The notes under the pieces were generated by a model. The model saw only the letters and a list, made by a program, of their open reading frames with translations, searched no databases and was not told where the DNA came from. From Psettodes erumei (taxonomy: Eukaryota; Chordata; Actinopteri; Pleuronectiformes; Psettodidae): DNA of 64,000 nucleotides. This document shows positions 23,175-35,640 of the stretch, piece by piece. The position numbers were made by a program, and so were the translations under genes. Where the stretch lies: assembly GCA_016785225.1 (NCBI GenBank), contig JAFBJZ010000838.1, positions 1,321,001-1,385,000 of the forward strand, given 5' to 3'. Each line of letters starts with the position of its first letter. Position 1 is the first letter of the stretch.

Positions 23175-23256
23175 GACGAGGTGGCCGAGTGGTTAAGGCG
23201 ATGGACTGCTAATCCATTGTGCTCTGCACGCGTGGGTTCGAATCCCATCCTCGTCG
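23175..23256 (+). tRNA. tRNA-Ser(GCU)
   Basis: An 82-base class II tRNA. The acceptor stem GACGAGG pairs perfectly with CCTCGTC (23249-23255), followed by a G discriminator as serine tRNAs require. The D-arm holds the A-box TGGCCGAGTGG. The anticodon stem TGGA/TCCA encloses the loop CTGCTAA with anticodon GCT, which reads AGC/AGU. A long variable arm follows (GTGC..GCAC), then the T-arm GTGGG-TTCGAAT-CCCAT carrying the B-box. There is no intron. The first T-run of four downstream is at about 23315, so the transcript trailer would be long. It stands alone in this window. Confidence 0.97.
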
Positions 23257-24725
23257 GCATCACTCTTGGTTAAATTTCCCCTGTGTGTGTCTGGATCGAT
23301 AAGGGATGATCGCCTTTTGACATTACAGTGAATAAGTGCTGCAAACAACACAAATCAATGTCCTTTCACCTGAACAGATCTCTGAGCCTGAGAAAGTAAA
23401 TTTCCACAATATGCTAATACAGACAGGGACACAATTTGTATAGTTTTGCCTCTGTAGTGGATTTGAAAGAAAGACACAAGTAACCATTTAGGAATTACAG
23501 CCTTTTTCATGCATCGTCCCTTAATTTTCAGAGGACTGAAAATAAATTGTTTGACAGACAATGTCAAGTGACGTACTTTGTTATTAAGCGCTGTCTTATC
23601 AGTCCTCATCTTTTTAGATGTTTTCTGGCCAGGTGTAATCGGGCCTTTAGGTGTAACCAGTGGTTTGCACCTTGTGGAAAACCCCAACGTCCTCAATTGG
23701 GTTCTCGACCTGGTTAGGTGTTGTGAAAGGGTTTTCCTTCACCGTGTAAATAATTCTGCAATCATCCACTTCTCCCTGGTCTTTGATTAGAGTTCATTCC
23801 TTCTTTTTGAGAACCCCCCCCCAAGCCCCTAAAGATTCAGCTTTAAGTGTTATAGGTTTGTTTTGGTTTTTCCGCCTAATGACAACCTCCGTCACCTTCA
23901 CTGACAACACATATTGAGCATTCCCTTGAGCAGGGAGCAGATGCACTTTCAGCACTTGGAATCAGTTGTCAGTGATTGCCCTATCACTCTTCAGCCTCTG
24001 AAAATGGAGGGGCGAGCTATCAAAATGACTGTGATTCCTAAACAGTTACATCTCTTGAATTAAAGCTAAACGTCTCCGTTTCACTCACATCTGTTGTTTC
24101 AAATCCACTGTGATGAGGTGCAGCAAAAAGAGGAAAGAAAACTGTGTCGCTATACTTGTCTCCCTTACTTTTTCCTTTAGATTTTATTAAAGGAGTCTTC
24201 CTGGGGTTAAAGTTGATCGAGACAATTTGAGGGTAACATGTAGCAAACACAGTTTGATCTAGAAAACATCAACGTTCAGGTAATTTCACACATGTGTTTA
24301 AAAAATGATACGCTCCACAGTCGGAGACACGTGGTTAAAAATAACTACTGACACTGTATTTTGTATTTGTGATGCGTGTACAGTATGATAACGCTGCTAG
24401 CATATTATCAAATCAGGTGTGAATATTTCTCTCGGCCCAATTTAAACGGCCGCCCACATTTATGTGATCTTTGTGATCTTTGCAGTAACAATTTTCCCAG
24501 CAGCACCTGGTAAATTTCCATATGAGCTCTGATTATGAAAAACAGACGCCACTTACAGTTGAGATGTAACTGAATTTCTGCATTTTCTGCTTCAGAACAA
24601 CAACAACCCAAACCCTACAGTGGATCAGTACTTCACAAGAATCACGGTACGCTACTTCACATCGAGTGACAGTGAAAACAAAAAACTTGTAAGAGTACAG
24701 GAGTGTGAAAAAGGTCCTTTTCTTG
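23257..24725. other. Region between tRNA-Ser and the amigo2 stop; includes amigo2 3' UTR
   Basis: No coding exon is visible. The upper part is the likely 3' UTR of amigo2, which is transcribed from the minus strand. An AATAAA on that strand at 24188-24183 would end it about 540 bases after the stop codon. Nothing recognisable lies between that signal and the tRNA. Confidence 0.5.
24183..24188 (-). terminator. amigo2: Candidate poly(A) signal of amigo2
   Basis: AATAAA on the minus strand about 540 bases downstream of the amigo2 TAG; the next candidates are more distant. Confidence 0.4.
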
Positions 24726-26237
24726 CTATGCCACGTGAGGGTCTGTGAGGGTCTGTCCCACTGTCCTACTTCCATTCTTGAGAATTCCCTCGGTGGTAAC
24801 GTGACCCAAGTTCATTGCCGGTGCTTTCGTGCCGCCGACATCACAGTCCTCCGCCTGAGGCTCTAAGAAAGCCACCCTCTTTCCGTTGGACCGCCGCTGT
24901 CCCGACTCCACCTCCCTGGGGTCCGAACAGAGGACGATGGCTCGTCCGCCGCACCCCCTGGATCCACCCCGGTTCTCTCTGCACCGACAGGGGGTGAGGT
25001 AGAGGTAAAGCAGCACCAGTATGATGCTGACCACGCAGGAGGCGAGCGTAGTGAACGCGGTGTTGAAATGCTGTGCACCGCTGCGATGCGCTAAGCCGCC
25101 GGCGGAGGCGGCGCTCAAGTTTCCGATAACTACGTTGACCTCCACGGAGTCGTAAGGGCCATAGTGTCGCCGGCGGGCTGTCACGCACCCATACGTACCA
25201 GAGTCCTCTATGAGCGCTCCTTGGATTTCAAGGGTACCATTGGGGAGAACTATGAGGCGGGCATTGGGATCGTTGGTTGATGAATTGACTACAGTCCTTG
25301 GGGTAACCCAGAACACCTCCAGCTCCTCCTGGGCTGAAGAACTCCACCCTGGACATGGCACCTTCAGCCATTTACCAGGCTCTGCTTGATACGTCTGTGA
25401 CTCGAGGGGCACATTGGACACTCCCTGCTGGCTACAGATAGACTCCAGTCCCGAATCGTCGATACATGGGTATTCGACTCTAAAGTCCACCAGGGGGCGA
25501 TACTGTTTCCACATCCAGTACTCGAGCAAGGCAAGGAGAGCACAATCACAGACCAGAGGGTTTTCCTGCAAATAAACTCCACCTCGGCGGCTGAGAGACA
25601 GCAGACTCTGGACAGGCACCTTCGACAGCCTGTTGTAGGACAGATCGAGAAAGGTCAGGTTACGAGGTCCGTCGGGTTCCCAGTAAAGGCCCAGGGGAAA
25701 AGCTGTCAGTCTGTTCCCAGACAGGTAGAGCCTCTGCAGGCTGTGAAGATCACTGAAGGCCCCTGGGTTGATCTGGACGATCTGGTTGTCAAACAGCAGC
25801 AGCTCTTTCAGTTCCTCCAACCCAGCGAAGAGGGACACGTTCAGCACTGTCAGTCGGTTGGACGAGAGGTCCAGATGCTTGAGATGCCGCGTGGCATTGA
25901 AAGCGTTCACCTCAATCCGGCTAATGGAGTTTCGGCTGAGAACCAGCGTGGCGAGTCTGTCAAACGGCTGAGGAACCCAGTCCGCCAGCAGGGCAGTGAG
26001 GGCGTTGTGGCTCAGGTCCAAACGTGTGGCAAAGCTCGGGAGATCAGAGGGCAGCGTGGACAGATTACGCCCACTGCAGGAAATTATATCACTGGCACAA
26101 AGGCAGTAGGGTGGGCAAGTAGCCACAGAGGGAGGGGAACCAAGACACAGGAGGAGCAGCAAGGCTGCAGCAGCAGGGTCGCAAGGGCCGCCTCCAACAC
26201 CGGACTTGCCCAAAAGCTGTGACGCAACAGAATGCAT
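24726..26237 (-). CDS. amigo2: Amphoterin-induced protein 2 (AMIGO2), LRR/Ig adhesion protein
   Basis: Intact 503-residue intronless CDS, as in all AMIGO genes (human AMIGO2 522). Type I membrane protein for homophilic and heterophilic neuronal adhesion. Signal peptide about 1-40 with a Leu-rich core at 24-32. LRRNT cysteine cap CPPYCLCASDIISC at 41-54. About six LRRs at 68-215 (for example LDLSSNRLTVL). LRRCT with C230, C232, C258, C268. One Ig domain with C295 and C351 in DSGTYGC. N-glycosylation sequons include NAT, NVS, NLT, NSS, NGT, NLS. Membrane segment about 395-414, followed by TPCRCR. FNTAFTTLA plus the tail motifs RVAFLEP and TTEGILKN fit AMIGO2 better than AMIGO1 or AMIGO3. The final residues differ from the mammalian SVFSDTP ending. 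The ATG has A at -3. Its neighbour slc38a4 matches mammalian synteny. Confidence 0.93.
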   Translation of the reverse strand: MHSVASQLLGKSGVGGGPCDPAAAALLLLLCLGSPPSVATCPPYCLCASDIISCSGRNLSTLPSDLPSFATRLDLSHNALTALLADWVPQPFDRLATLVLSRNSISRIEVNAFNATRHLKHLDLSSNRLTVLNVSLFAGLEELKELLLFDNQIVQINPGAFSDLHSLQRLYLSGNRLTAFPLGLYWEPDGPRNLTFLDLSYNRLSKVPVQSLLSLSRRGGVYLQENPLVCDCALLALLEYWMWKQYRPLVDFRVEYPCIDDSGLESICSQQGVSNVPLESQTYQAEPGKWLKVPCPGWSSSAQEELEVFWVTPRTVVNSSTNDPNARLIVLPNGTLEIQGALIEDSGTYGCVTARRRHYGPYDSVEVNVVIGNLSAASAGGLAHRSGAQHFNTAFTTLASCVVSIILVLLYLYLTPCRCRENRGGSRGCGGRAIVLCSDPREVESGQRRSNGKRVAFLEPQAEDCDVGGTKAPAMNLGHVTTEGILKNGSRTVGQTLTDPHVA

Positions 26238-26338
26238 CCTGGTTTTCCCCTCGGGGGGGTGGGGGTCTCAGGTCATGGTCTCGCTGGGTGCACACATGTC
26301 AGGTTTACAAACCTCTGATAGTGGACGGCTCTAATGGA
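26238..26338 (-). other. amigo2: amigo2 5' UTR part of the coding exon, with overlapping uORF
   Basis: On the minus strand TTTCCTCTCTTCAG forms a strong acceptor ending at 26339, so the coding exon probably begins at 26338 with about 100 bases of leader. An ATG at 26295 opens a 68-codon upstream frame that runs past the main start to 26089 in another frame, which would be expected to dampen AMIGO2 translation. Confidence 0.5.
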
Positions 26339-27419
26339 CTGAAGAGAGGAAACAAGGAAGATGCTGGGAACGCTGGGAACCTTGGGTTTTATACTACTCA
26401 TACAACTAATAACAGTAAAAACCTTCCACCATATGTTTAACAATCACAGAATCACTCTATACGCAGATCAGGCTCAGAAAAGCAAATAGAGACAGTAAAG
26501 TCAACAGAAGGAGCACACAGTGGCTGGATGTGAGTACAAATATACTACAGGGAAAAGGCATCATGTAACTCTAAAAATAAATAATAATCCACATTTGAAT
26601 ACAACAGTGATAGCTGCTGGCATCATCGGCACATGACAACTGTTAGTAACTTCTGGAACAAGTGTAACTTAATCCATGCATGCTAGTAATCCATCCTCCT
26701 CCCCTGTTTCCCACCAATGCAACACAGTGTGCTTCCTGCTTTAGCCCACAGCACGCAAACACGTTTATCCCTTTACTATATATATTCTTTTATTTATTTT
26801 CTATAGGATTCATTCCCTGCCTGCCCTTTGCATTTCTTTCTTTGTGTCTGTCTGTCAGAGTTTGTTTATTTATGGCAGACTATTGCATCATTCAGTGTAA
26901 TAACGTCAATATTATTGTTCTACCCTGCAATGTTGGAATAATTAATTTACATGACTCAGTATTTTCCCCGCAAAGCTGTTGTCACAGTAATAATCAAAGC
27001 GTGGTGCAGCCCAGCTGATTATCTGTAAACAAACTGTGGCTCTTTGTTTAGTTCACAGCTGCAACAATTAGTTATTATTGATTATTAGTTCATTCATTGA
27101 TAATTGAAAGAAATACAGATTTAAAATTGACAATTATTGTGCTGTATGTATCGTCTTCAAAGCGAGGATTGGCTCGTCTTAGGTTTTTATCGATAATAAA
27201 CTGAATCTAGTTTGGACTTTTGAAGAGGTTCCATTGGGCTCTGATAACATTTCTCTGGACTCTTTCACTATTTTCCGACTCCTTGAAGTCAAAACAGTTA
27301 ATCAATGGAGATTATGTTCAACCCGATACCGAACTGAACTGTTGGTTGCAGTCCGTGTTGTGAAGTTTGCAGACAAATTGTCGATATTTTGACCGAACTC
27401 CGTCCCTTCCTGTTCTGTT

Positions 27420-27840
27420 CCCACATGTTTAAGCCGAGCAGAGGGATAACAAGCGGCCGGCAGACAGCTCACCTTCGCGCCTCACACCTTCCTCTCCGTG
27501 CGTCTCCTCATCCAGACGCGCGCTCTCCGGACGCGACGTCCCGAGCGTGAATCCTGGAAACCCGAGGGCAACTTCGCTCGTTTGGAAGCAACGCGCATCA
27601 TCCACCCCTGCCGAGAGAGCGAGAGGGGGCGCGGGGTGGGGGTACGGACGGCGAACTGCTCACCTGCAGGTCGGGTTGCACGTCTCTGTGGGAGGGGTCG
27701 TCCTGAGTGTAAATACGGACCTCAGCTGCAGCCAATACGCCAATAACGTGAGAGCGGTGCGGCCAAGAGGAGGAGAAGGAGGTGGGTGCAGAGGGGGGTG
27801 TAAGAGGAGGAGGAGGAGGAGGAGGAGAGGGTGAAGGTAC
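27420..27840 (-). promoter_or_regulatory. amigo2: CpG-rich promoter and noncoding first exon region of amigo2
   Basis: CpG density rises sharply here relative to both flanks. On the minus strand two good donors follow exonic-looking sequence: CTGCAG|GTGAGC with exon end at 27664, and CGAAG|GTGAGC with exon end at 27473. Either can splice to the acceptor at 26339. The start site would lie upstream, near or above 27.7 kb. A purine-rich GGA repeat abuts it. Plus-strand ORFs here are CpG-island artefacts. Confidence 0.5.
27803..27829. repeat. (GGA)n repeat
   Basis: About nine GGA/AGG triplets at the upper edge of the amigo2 CpG-rich region. Confidence 0.9.
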
Positions 27841-27899
27841 GAGAGGAGGCACCATCAGCACCACATGTTCTGATGATGTGATTGCACAACTGATTTTTG

Positions 27900-30800
27900 G
27901 AAAGTTTTTTGGCCATAATCAGTCTGAATCATCTGGATATGTGAAGAGCAGGCTCGACTCGTGAAAGTGCATGAAATCTGTCTGGCAGGTGGCCATGCAG
28001 AGTTGCTTCTAGCACTTCATTCTGTTGAAACATTCATCCGTTATGTAACTTGAATACATTTAAATAAACAGTATTTGGGGGGAATGCACTTGTAAATTGA
28101 CCAAAAAAGTGTTGCAACTGCACTTATCAGTATTTTTTAGAACATTTGATCAAAAGAGGTTTTCTGTAGTGCAAGTCCCCCAACTTTATGGGAGCAACCC
28201 TCCATTTAAACACTGGCTTTTAAAGCCATTTACTTCACAACATAGTATTAACCTTCTTTTATATTCTGCATGAGTTTTTTCAATGTGTAATGCCTGTGTG
28301 ATATATAACAATCGTTTCAGATGATTCCCATCAGCCACAGTCTGCATACACAAATTGTTTCTGCACCGAGAAATCCTTTCTCAAACAATTCCCCTTAAGT
28401 CAGGTCCTGTTAACCTGAAAACTCAGAAGATATGGTGTTGAAGAAACATTCATTTTAAAAGGTTTGGATGTTATTCTCACAAGCTGAGGACTCACAGCCC
28501 GATGGTTACACTCAGCATCGTGCCGTTCACGGTGGCTTGGCGAGAATGATTTGGTTCATTAGAGATAACATCATTGTAATTAAACATCTGTGCCCTCCAA
28601 GATGTCTCTACCACAGCCGGAGCATCATGTGCTGGTTTGCACAGTACAATCAGAAAAACTGGGTTGCATTGTGGGAATAAGTACACAAATGCTGATGCAG
28701 CTTACCAAAAGTCCCTTTCCCCCTTTTTTTATTGCAAAAGAAGAGCAGCGTTGTAGGATTTGCTTTTTGAGGCACAATTTTTTCAGATGGCTTTAAGCTG
28801 TGCAAAGGGTTTACGTAATCCCCATTATCCCTGCAGCGCTGGAATACAAAATACAGTGTGCTGCCTTATTTATTCCCTTCATGTTGCCACATTTAGTGTT
28901 AAGTGTTCACTGTTACAATGACATGGAACTTGATCTTCTAAAATGTTTTCTATCTGTGCTTCCGACGCCGTTTGCCTCTGCGTCTGTGTGTTAGTTTGCA
29001 TCTGGCAGATGGTGTCTTTCATGCCACATGAAAGTATTCTTCCACCTAATCAGTTTGTCAAGGTTGTGAGCTGTGAGCTTGAAGCGCCGTCAGCTGTATT
29101 TTTTCCCTTCCCCTTTCTTGTTCAGTCTTGTGGATCTACACATTCGATACCTGACAAAAAAAAAAGGAATGAAGGGGGAAAAAAAATCAATCGAATTCTC
29201 ATTTCTGAAGATGAGTCAATCGCATTAGCCCGAAAGGGAAGTGAGAGTGAGGCCTGTTGTCTCATAATTCCGACTTCAGTCTAATCACAATGCTCGGGTA
29301 ATTATGAGCTTTCCACCGGGACGCCGTGACAGACAAATCGCCGTATGTTTCCATGGTGCCGAACCATCAAAGGGGAAGGCCCCCGGGGATTTTCGCCATC
29401 TTGTGTCCATCTTTGCTTCCGAGATCACACAGGCAGATTATTGATATGCAAGAAATGGATGGACCGACAGTTTTCTAATTTCCTCTCATTTGCAGATAAC
29501 TTAATGTTCTCGATCGTAGAAACGAGACGCAGAACAGTGGAGAGCTCTCCTCATAAATACATTTCAGCCAGAATCGGATGGTTCCGATTCTGCAAACCCA
29601 GGAGCCATGCTGGTACAGAGTTCTACCACTCATGGTGCGATGATGTGGTGCGGTTATTTTCCCATACTTGTCAACAGGCACTGAGTTTGAGCGTGTGTAA
29701 ATATTGCAAATTGTAATTCTGGCATCAGTGTTTTGCATCACGTGTGCATCCCAGCCGTCTCCAAACCTGAACTGTGACTGAACTGTTAAAGACAAGGTGA
29801 GACTGAAATCCTCCGCTGATGGAGAGGGAAATCCATCCATCCCTCGTCTGAGTGCAAACACTTTGAAGATTTTAGCAGCAAACCGCTAAGCAGATCATCT
29901 TGTTTCCTTTCATTTCCTCTGAACGATGCCAACTGTGCACAGTTGTCACTAAACCTCAGAGAAACATCATTTTCACCTACAGTCATTGGAAACTTGGAAC
30001 ATGCAGTGAAGGAAAAGTCAAATGTGTTCCTAAGTTTAAAGAAAAAATAATAAAAATAAATATCTTGGCCCAGAGCTGAGCCCCATCAAACCTGGAAGAT
30101 GAAAATAAGCACAAGGGAGAAAATGCACTTCATACTTTGTTGAAAGAGGTGACTCACAGTCTGCACATTACTTCATCTTCGCCATCCAGCCGCTGCCGTG
30201 TGGCTCGCTGCTGTTAATGATGACCCTTCAAACACGGCGGTGGAGGCTGTGACAGGGCTGAGGAGCCGCAAGAGCGGTTTAATGGACGGACCTGCCATAC
30301 TTGATTGAGTACGTATATAACATAATGACCACGAGGGTTTGTGTGTGCCTGTGTGTGTGTACAGTTTGCATGTGTGTTTTCTTATTTTTGATTTTGTTTA
30401 TAAGAGTACAGCTTGTGAGATGGTAAATGTGTTTCTGACTCCATGTTTGTGCTGCAGGCTTTCTGTTTGTCCCAAACCCACCAACCCACGGTCCTCAGCA
30501 CAAGTCTGGCCCATATGCTTCCCCATCTGGCTGTTTGTCTTCCAGCGCTGCTTGACAGCCAGAGAGATTTTCTTGTGTTGCGGCTGCCAGCATTGATCCA
30601 GATGTGGAAGGTAACATCTGAAAGTCACGTGGGCCGGGCTTGGGCCGAGGATCCGGGCGTATATCGAGCCAGAAGAGGCACAAATATGCAGCCAGAGTAT
30701 TCGCCAGAATACTTTTACTGTTGCTCCTGTTCTGAGGTCAGAAAAGCAATTGCACATTATTCATAGCTCCTTCTTGTTTTACCCACACTTTAGCCAGCGA

Positions 30801-33400
30801 ACGCACAATACACACCAGCACGGAGGACGTGATGCCTCTTGCATATTTCGGCTGTTTACCCACAGCTCTTTATTTTCAAAAGGTCCTTCATGTCATGTGT
30901 GCGTTCATACACCGAGACCTCCACTCAGTTCTGCCCACCGCCTCCTCTCTGTGAGTGTGTGTAGGATAACGTGTGGGTTTAAATAATGCATGTAGCACCT
31001 TACAGGACCCCTGTGACATTCACTCTGTGGTGCTTTGCAGCATTTGAGTGTCCGAGCCCACATGTTTACAGCACACAATAAAGAATAACAAAAATGTCAC
31101 TGCAGCGCTGCGCTGTGCATGTTTCACTCATCAAAACTCAACCGCTAGCATCTGGGCTTACGCGTGACCCTTGACCCTTTTTAGGTTGGGGGGGAGGGGG
31201 GTTGCATCATTTGGACGTAACCTAAAACCAGTGTGTTAAAAATGCAACCCAGCACCCACCCATTTACCTTATGAGCCTGTAGATCAGGACGTCGACAGTG
31301 ATAACGTGACATAGCTATCAGTCGTGTATCACACATCTCCAGGTCAGAACACACTGTGTGCGTCTATGGCAGGCACATGACGTTACCCACTCATGTTGAC
31401 AGCACACAATGTTGCTTATTGCTTTGTGCAACACAGGAAATCATGCAAAGACGGAATTACATCAATCTCACCAGTCTGCATCTTTGAACACTGCTGCCAC
31501 TAGATCACAACCTAAAATCATTTGACTTCATTTGAGTGTTATTTATTTAATCAGCACATCACATTTAAAAAGTGGTTAGTGTATTAGAATCTCTTCCTTG
31601 GGAAAAGCTTCACCTGAGCAGGAGAAGATGATAACAAGCACTGCGACAGAACCCGATGGAGCAACACAGCCTACACTGTAATTGACAGATAATCTCTTGT
31701 CAATAAATAATCTTGCAGGTTAGAATAGAATAGGATAGGCGTTTGTATGCAGGCTCCACACATCCCACATCAGCAGAGTACTGCTGGGAAAATAATTAAT
31801 GTTCCTTCTATCTTTTGGGTTAATGAAGTGGGAAAGCAGTTGGAAGAACATAATGACTACAAATAAAGATGACTCCATTAGTGCTGCTCATTTCTTGGGA
31901 TAAAAGAAATCTTTTTGCTGCTGTTGTGTATGTTAATACATTTGGCAGATTCAGGTCTTTGTGATGGCAGCTAACAATGACAGCTTCTCTCGCTCTCTAT
32001 TCAATGTGGGCAATATTTCCCAGGGAATAACGTGCGGCTCCGAGTCTACAGTCCGACTCCAATTAAAGATCCACAATACAAAAAATCCTTTTCTATCTCC
32101 AGCCCCTCGTCTCATTTAAATCTGTTCTTTACCCTTCTGCTGCAAAAAGAGAGACGAAAAAATGCAGGAGCTGAAAAGGGGCTTTGTTTTCCACGATGAC
32201 AACATCTCTTGGTTTCATGCAGTAGGACTGGAAAAGGTTTTAGATGCTTTCCTGCATATTCTTCCTACGTACAGTAAATAGAAGAAAGACACAAATCCAT
32301 CCTCCCCTCTCATTTGAGTGGAACCATGAAAAGCACCAAATTGCTTTCATGCAGCAGGAGACGAGCTTTAAACGGATATGAAATAATGTGGATTAATTTA
32401 CTCATTACTGATCAAATGTACAATTAAGTTTTCTCCCTCTTTTCCTGTCACAAGTTAAACCTCTTAAGATGCAACCCCGGGGACGAGGAGGTGCCGACGG
32501 TCTCTGCGGTGGGCAAAAAGCGCCCTCAGGTGGACACACGAGGTATTTCTGCTCAGTCACCACCGAGTTCACTATGTTCATCCTGTGCAGACATTTATTC
32601 ATGTTGAATCAATAACATCTGCAGTTTCCCTTTTCATTTACGCGCATTTCAATTCATGATCACAAAGAAAAAGATTATCAGTTATAACTTTGATTTGACA
32701 ACATTTTTTTCTGTTTTGGGACACACTTGCATGGAAAAAGTAAAGATACTTATTGAAGGTTAGCATGTGTCACATAGGTTGATCAAAAGTGTAAATGACT
32801 TTTAAATGCGGATCCCTGTGTGCGACCAGCCTGCAGCCATCAGGAGGAATACAGGGCGAGCTCGTAGAACAACAGCGTGATCGAACCTGGTCTTGATATA
32901 ATCTCATTTCCTGTGACACAATCACATAGCAGCAACACTGTTGCATCAGCCGGCAGACAAACACTTGAGACAGTGAACGCAACTTGTGTGTACAATTATT
33001 TAGAAGCATTTAAGAGAAAGAGAAAGTTTTACTTTAAAACTTTATGTAAAGATTTAAGACAGAACGTGTTCTGTTTTCTCTGAGCCCACATTCATTTCGT
33101 GTTTGTGTAGCTGCATGTTCAACGCACATTTGTGCGTTTGGGGCCTGTTTGTCGAGACGCGTGTGTGGCCCTTCTTGTCAGGGATCGTTTTCCTCCTCCG
33201 CCATGTTGACACACGTGCGCTCACGCTGACAACTGCGGGAGGTGAAGAGGGGCCGGGCTCGTCATACATCATGCCATCATCACTTTGTGAATGTAAAGAC
33301 AACCCACACACACACACACACACACACGTTTCCACAGCCTTTACCCGAGCAGCACCGGGGGAAAGGTGTAGCTCAGCTGAGGTCAGAGTTCACATTCCTG
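27900..33400. other. Intergenic DNA with no recognisable gene
   Basis: AT-rich unique-looking sequence. ORFs are short, overlap in several frames and carry no family signature. A G-rich run (GGGGGGGAGGGGGG) lies near 31187-31201 and a CA microsatellite at 33305-33328. The stretch 29190-29420 has balanced, word-rich sequence such as GGTAATTATGAG and could be a conserved noncoding element. Confidence 0.6.
33305..33328. repeat. (CA)n microsatellite
   Basis: CA run of about 12 units just upstream of the Penelope-like relic. Confidence 0.95.
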
Positions 33401-33429
33401 GTAGATAACATGAAGTATGTGTCCTTGAG

Positions 33430-34350
33430 TGAAATTCGGGACGGATCTGAGATGGTTTGGTTACAAAAAGAAGGCAACAGAATATTTAAAACAATTACAA
33501 AAAGATGGGATTATTGATCACATACAATACCACGTCTGTATCCGCAAGACACCATCCCCTGCTTGTATGGACTCCCAAAGATCCATAAAGAAGAGGCCCA
33601 ACCATGGAGGCAGTGAAGACAGTAAGGGAGCGTCTCCTGGATCTATGTCTAAACACCACATATCTCCAGTTCAATGGCAGCGGCCTCAAGAAGAAAACAC
33701 CGCAACAGCAACACACTCAGACAAACACTGGTACATCACAAAGGCCGAACACCACACCTCCATAAAAACAATCTGGTCTGTGCGGTCCAATGCAGCCAGG
33801 AATGCAAGAACCTCAAACAAGCACAGAACAGGCGTGAGGCCCAGCACAGACTCTGCTGCATACTTGCACCTCAAGGAGAAAGGACACCAATGTTCATATC
33901 TTGGACAGAGAAGACAGATGGTTTGAAAGAGGCGTAGCCACCTATGTTAAACTGGAAAAACCATCTCTCAACATCGACACCACCTACGATGCCGTCCTTT
34001 CTGCACTGCCCAGGAGATTCAAAAACAACATCTGCTCACAAATGGCCTCATGTGAATCCAACGACTCCCGTCACAACACAATGGAGCACAAACAAAGTCA
34101 AAACTACCAACGGCAGTCACTGCTATGACTGTTGTTGTGTCGACTATCGCTCTAACGACTGTGGTTGCACACGCATGACCCTTTGACATCACTGGCCTTG
34201 TGACAATCCCCCACAGAGGTTAAATACCCCGGATCTCCACACCAGTTCGTCAGACTAGCCCACCCTAGTCAGACCAGCAGGAACAGATGAAGCCTCGTGG
34301 ATGAGAGGCGAAACGTCTAAGACCTACAGTAAGTCCAGTTGATTCAAAAT
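33430..34350 (+). mobile_element. Internally deleted Penelope-like retroelement (Neptune type)
   Basis: Three parts lie in order on the plus strand. First, 33440-33600: the start of the reverse transcriptase region, with LKQLQKDGIID and then, in a shifted frame, PCLYGLPKIHKEEAQP. Then LDLCLNTTYLQFNGS near 33630-33680, after which the catalytic core is missing. Third, 33840-34060: the C-terminal GIY-YIG region with VHILDREDRWFERGV and YVKLEKPSLN and, further on, VLSALPRRF. The distal noncoding end has GGATGAGAGGCGAAACGTCT (34300s) and AAGTCCAGTTG near 34331, a tail common on Penelope-like copies in fish. Frameshifts and stops make it inactive. Confidence 0.75.
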
Positions 34351-35439
34351 GTCCTTGAGATAACCATGACCTGAGCAAATGAGACTATTCACAGCCTTGT
34401 TGTTGTTTTTGTTTTTGCCCCTACCAAATTTCCTGCCAAGTGAACAAGCATCCTCTGCGTGGGGTCGGTTTATTAGGTCGAAGGGCCAAATTCAAAAATA
34501 CCATGTTGACAGGAAAGTGTTGGGGCCCGTGCAGGTGGCAGGCGTTCAAACAAAGTGTTGGCCTCACACTCAGTCGCTAAGAAGCGTGTCATCTGCAGCT
34601 CCGGAAACAATAACATTCTCACTCAGGGACTTCGATTGGTCGCCTCAACCCCCCCCCCCCAACCCCCAACGCCCTCCTTGACCGGCCAGACAAAAGCTGA
34701 AGGAGAAAAATAAAAGATTCCCCTTGATAAGACACGCCTGCATAGAAACTTCCAGAGGCCCACTCCATTTGCTCAACTGCCTGATGGAAAAGTACCGAGG
34801 CTCGGCCACCCGCTCGCCCGCACGGTGCCGTCTCATCCTCCTGGGCTGCTGCTCGGTGTGTAGAATTAGAGCAACTCAATTTGTGAAAACAACTGGCGCA
34901 TGACGTTCTATCGGACAAATCCCTGTTTGTGCAAACACTCTCACAAGGGACAATTTCTCATCATGAGTGGTGACACAGCAGGAAACGAGAAAAAAAACAA
35001 GGCAGGAAGGAAATTTCACAGCAAAGTGTCGTACCAGTCATACCCAGGTGCTTTCTTACTCAAGCACCTTGTTGCTACAGCTGAGATCACATGTGAACAC
35101 ACCCTGCAGGTGGGCGGACCTGTCAATAAATTCTGATCAAACCACAACCACACAGATTTGAGTTTAATCTCTCAGACTATGTTTACTTTAATGGATTAAC
35201 GAATTAGCGAACATTCTCTTCTCTCGTGGTCTGTGGTTTAATCAGCAGCACTTCACCCACATTCCTCTCAGCGCTGACTGAAGTTCGACGAACAGGAAAC
35301 GTTGGTCGTATTGTGACAACATATCTGGAGCCGGAGTGACCTTGAACGCTTACTCACACAAAAGATTTGACGCATTTCTAAACGTCCTGTGCACGGACAC
35401 TGCAAATGTTTGCATTGACTTTAAGCCGCCGTTTGAGTC

Positions 35440-35640
35440 AGTCGCTCCTTCGCTGCTGAAGTGTCTTTGAGCAAGACGCTGATTCCCATCTGGCTCCAGG
35501 AGGTTGGCAGGGACTATGCCGGGGATAAATGTGATTAGCTGGTTGGACCAGTGAGGGTAACTCGAGTCTGCTATTGTCAGTCACATGGGGACAAAGATAG
35601 CTGCTGGTTATTTTGGGGGTTTGAAAGGGAGAGGTCTGCT
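35440..35640. repeat. Probable degraded fish interspersed repeat
   Basis: Contains GAAGTGTCTTTGAGCAAGAC, close to the GAAGTGTCCTTGGGCAAGAC word found in many teleost interspersed repeats. Identification is by remembered word similarity only. Confidence 0.35.

Noticed and set aside
25743..26222. 159-residue plus-strand ORF
   Set aside because: Antisense shadow of the amigo2 LRR region; no independent features.
27498..27964. Overlapping Arg- and Gly-rich ORFs on both strands
   Set aside because: CpG-island and GGA-repeat artefacts over the amigo2 promoter region.
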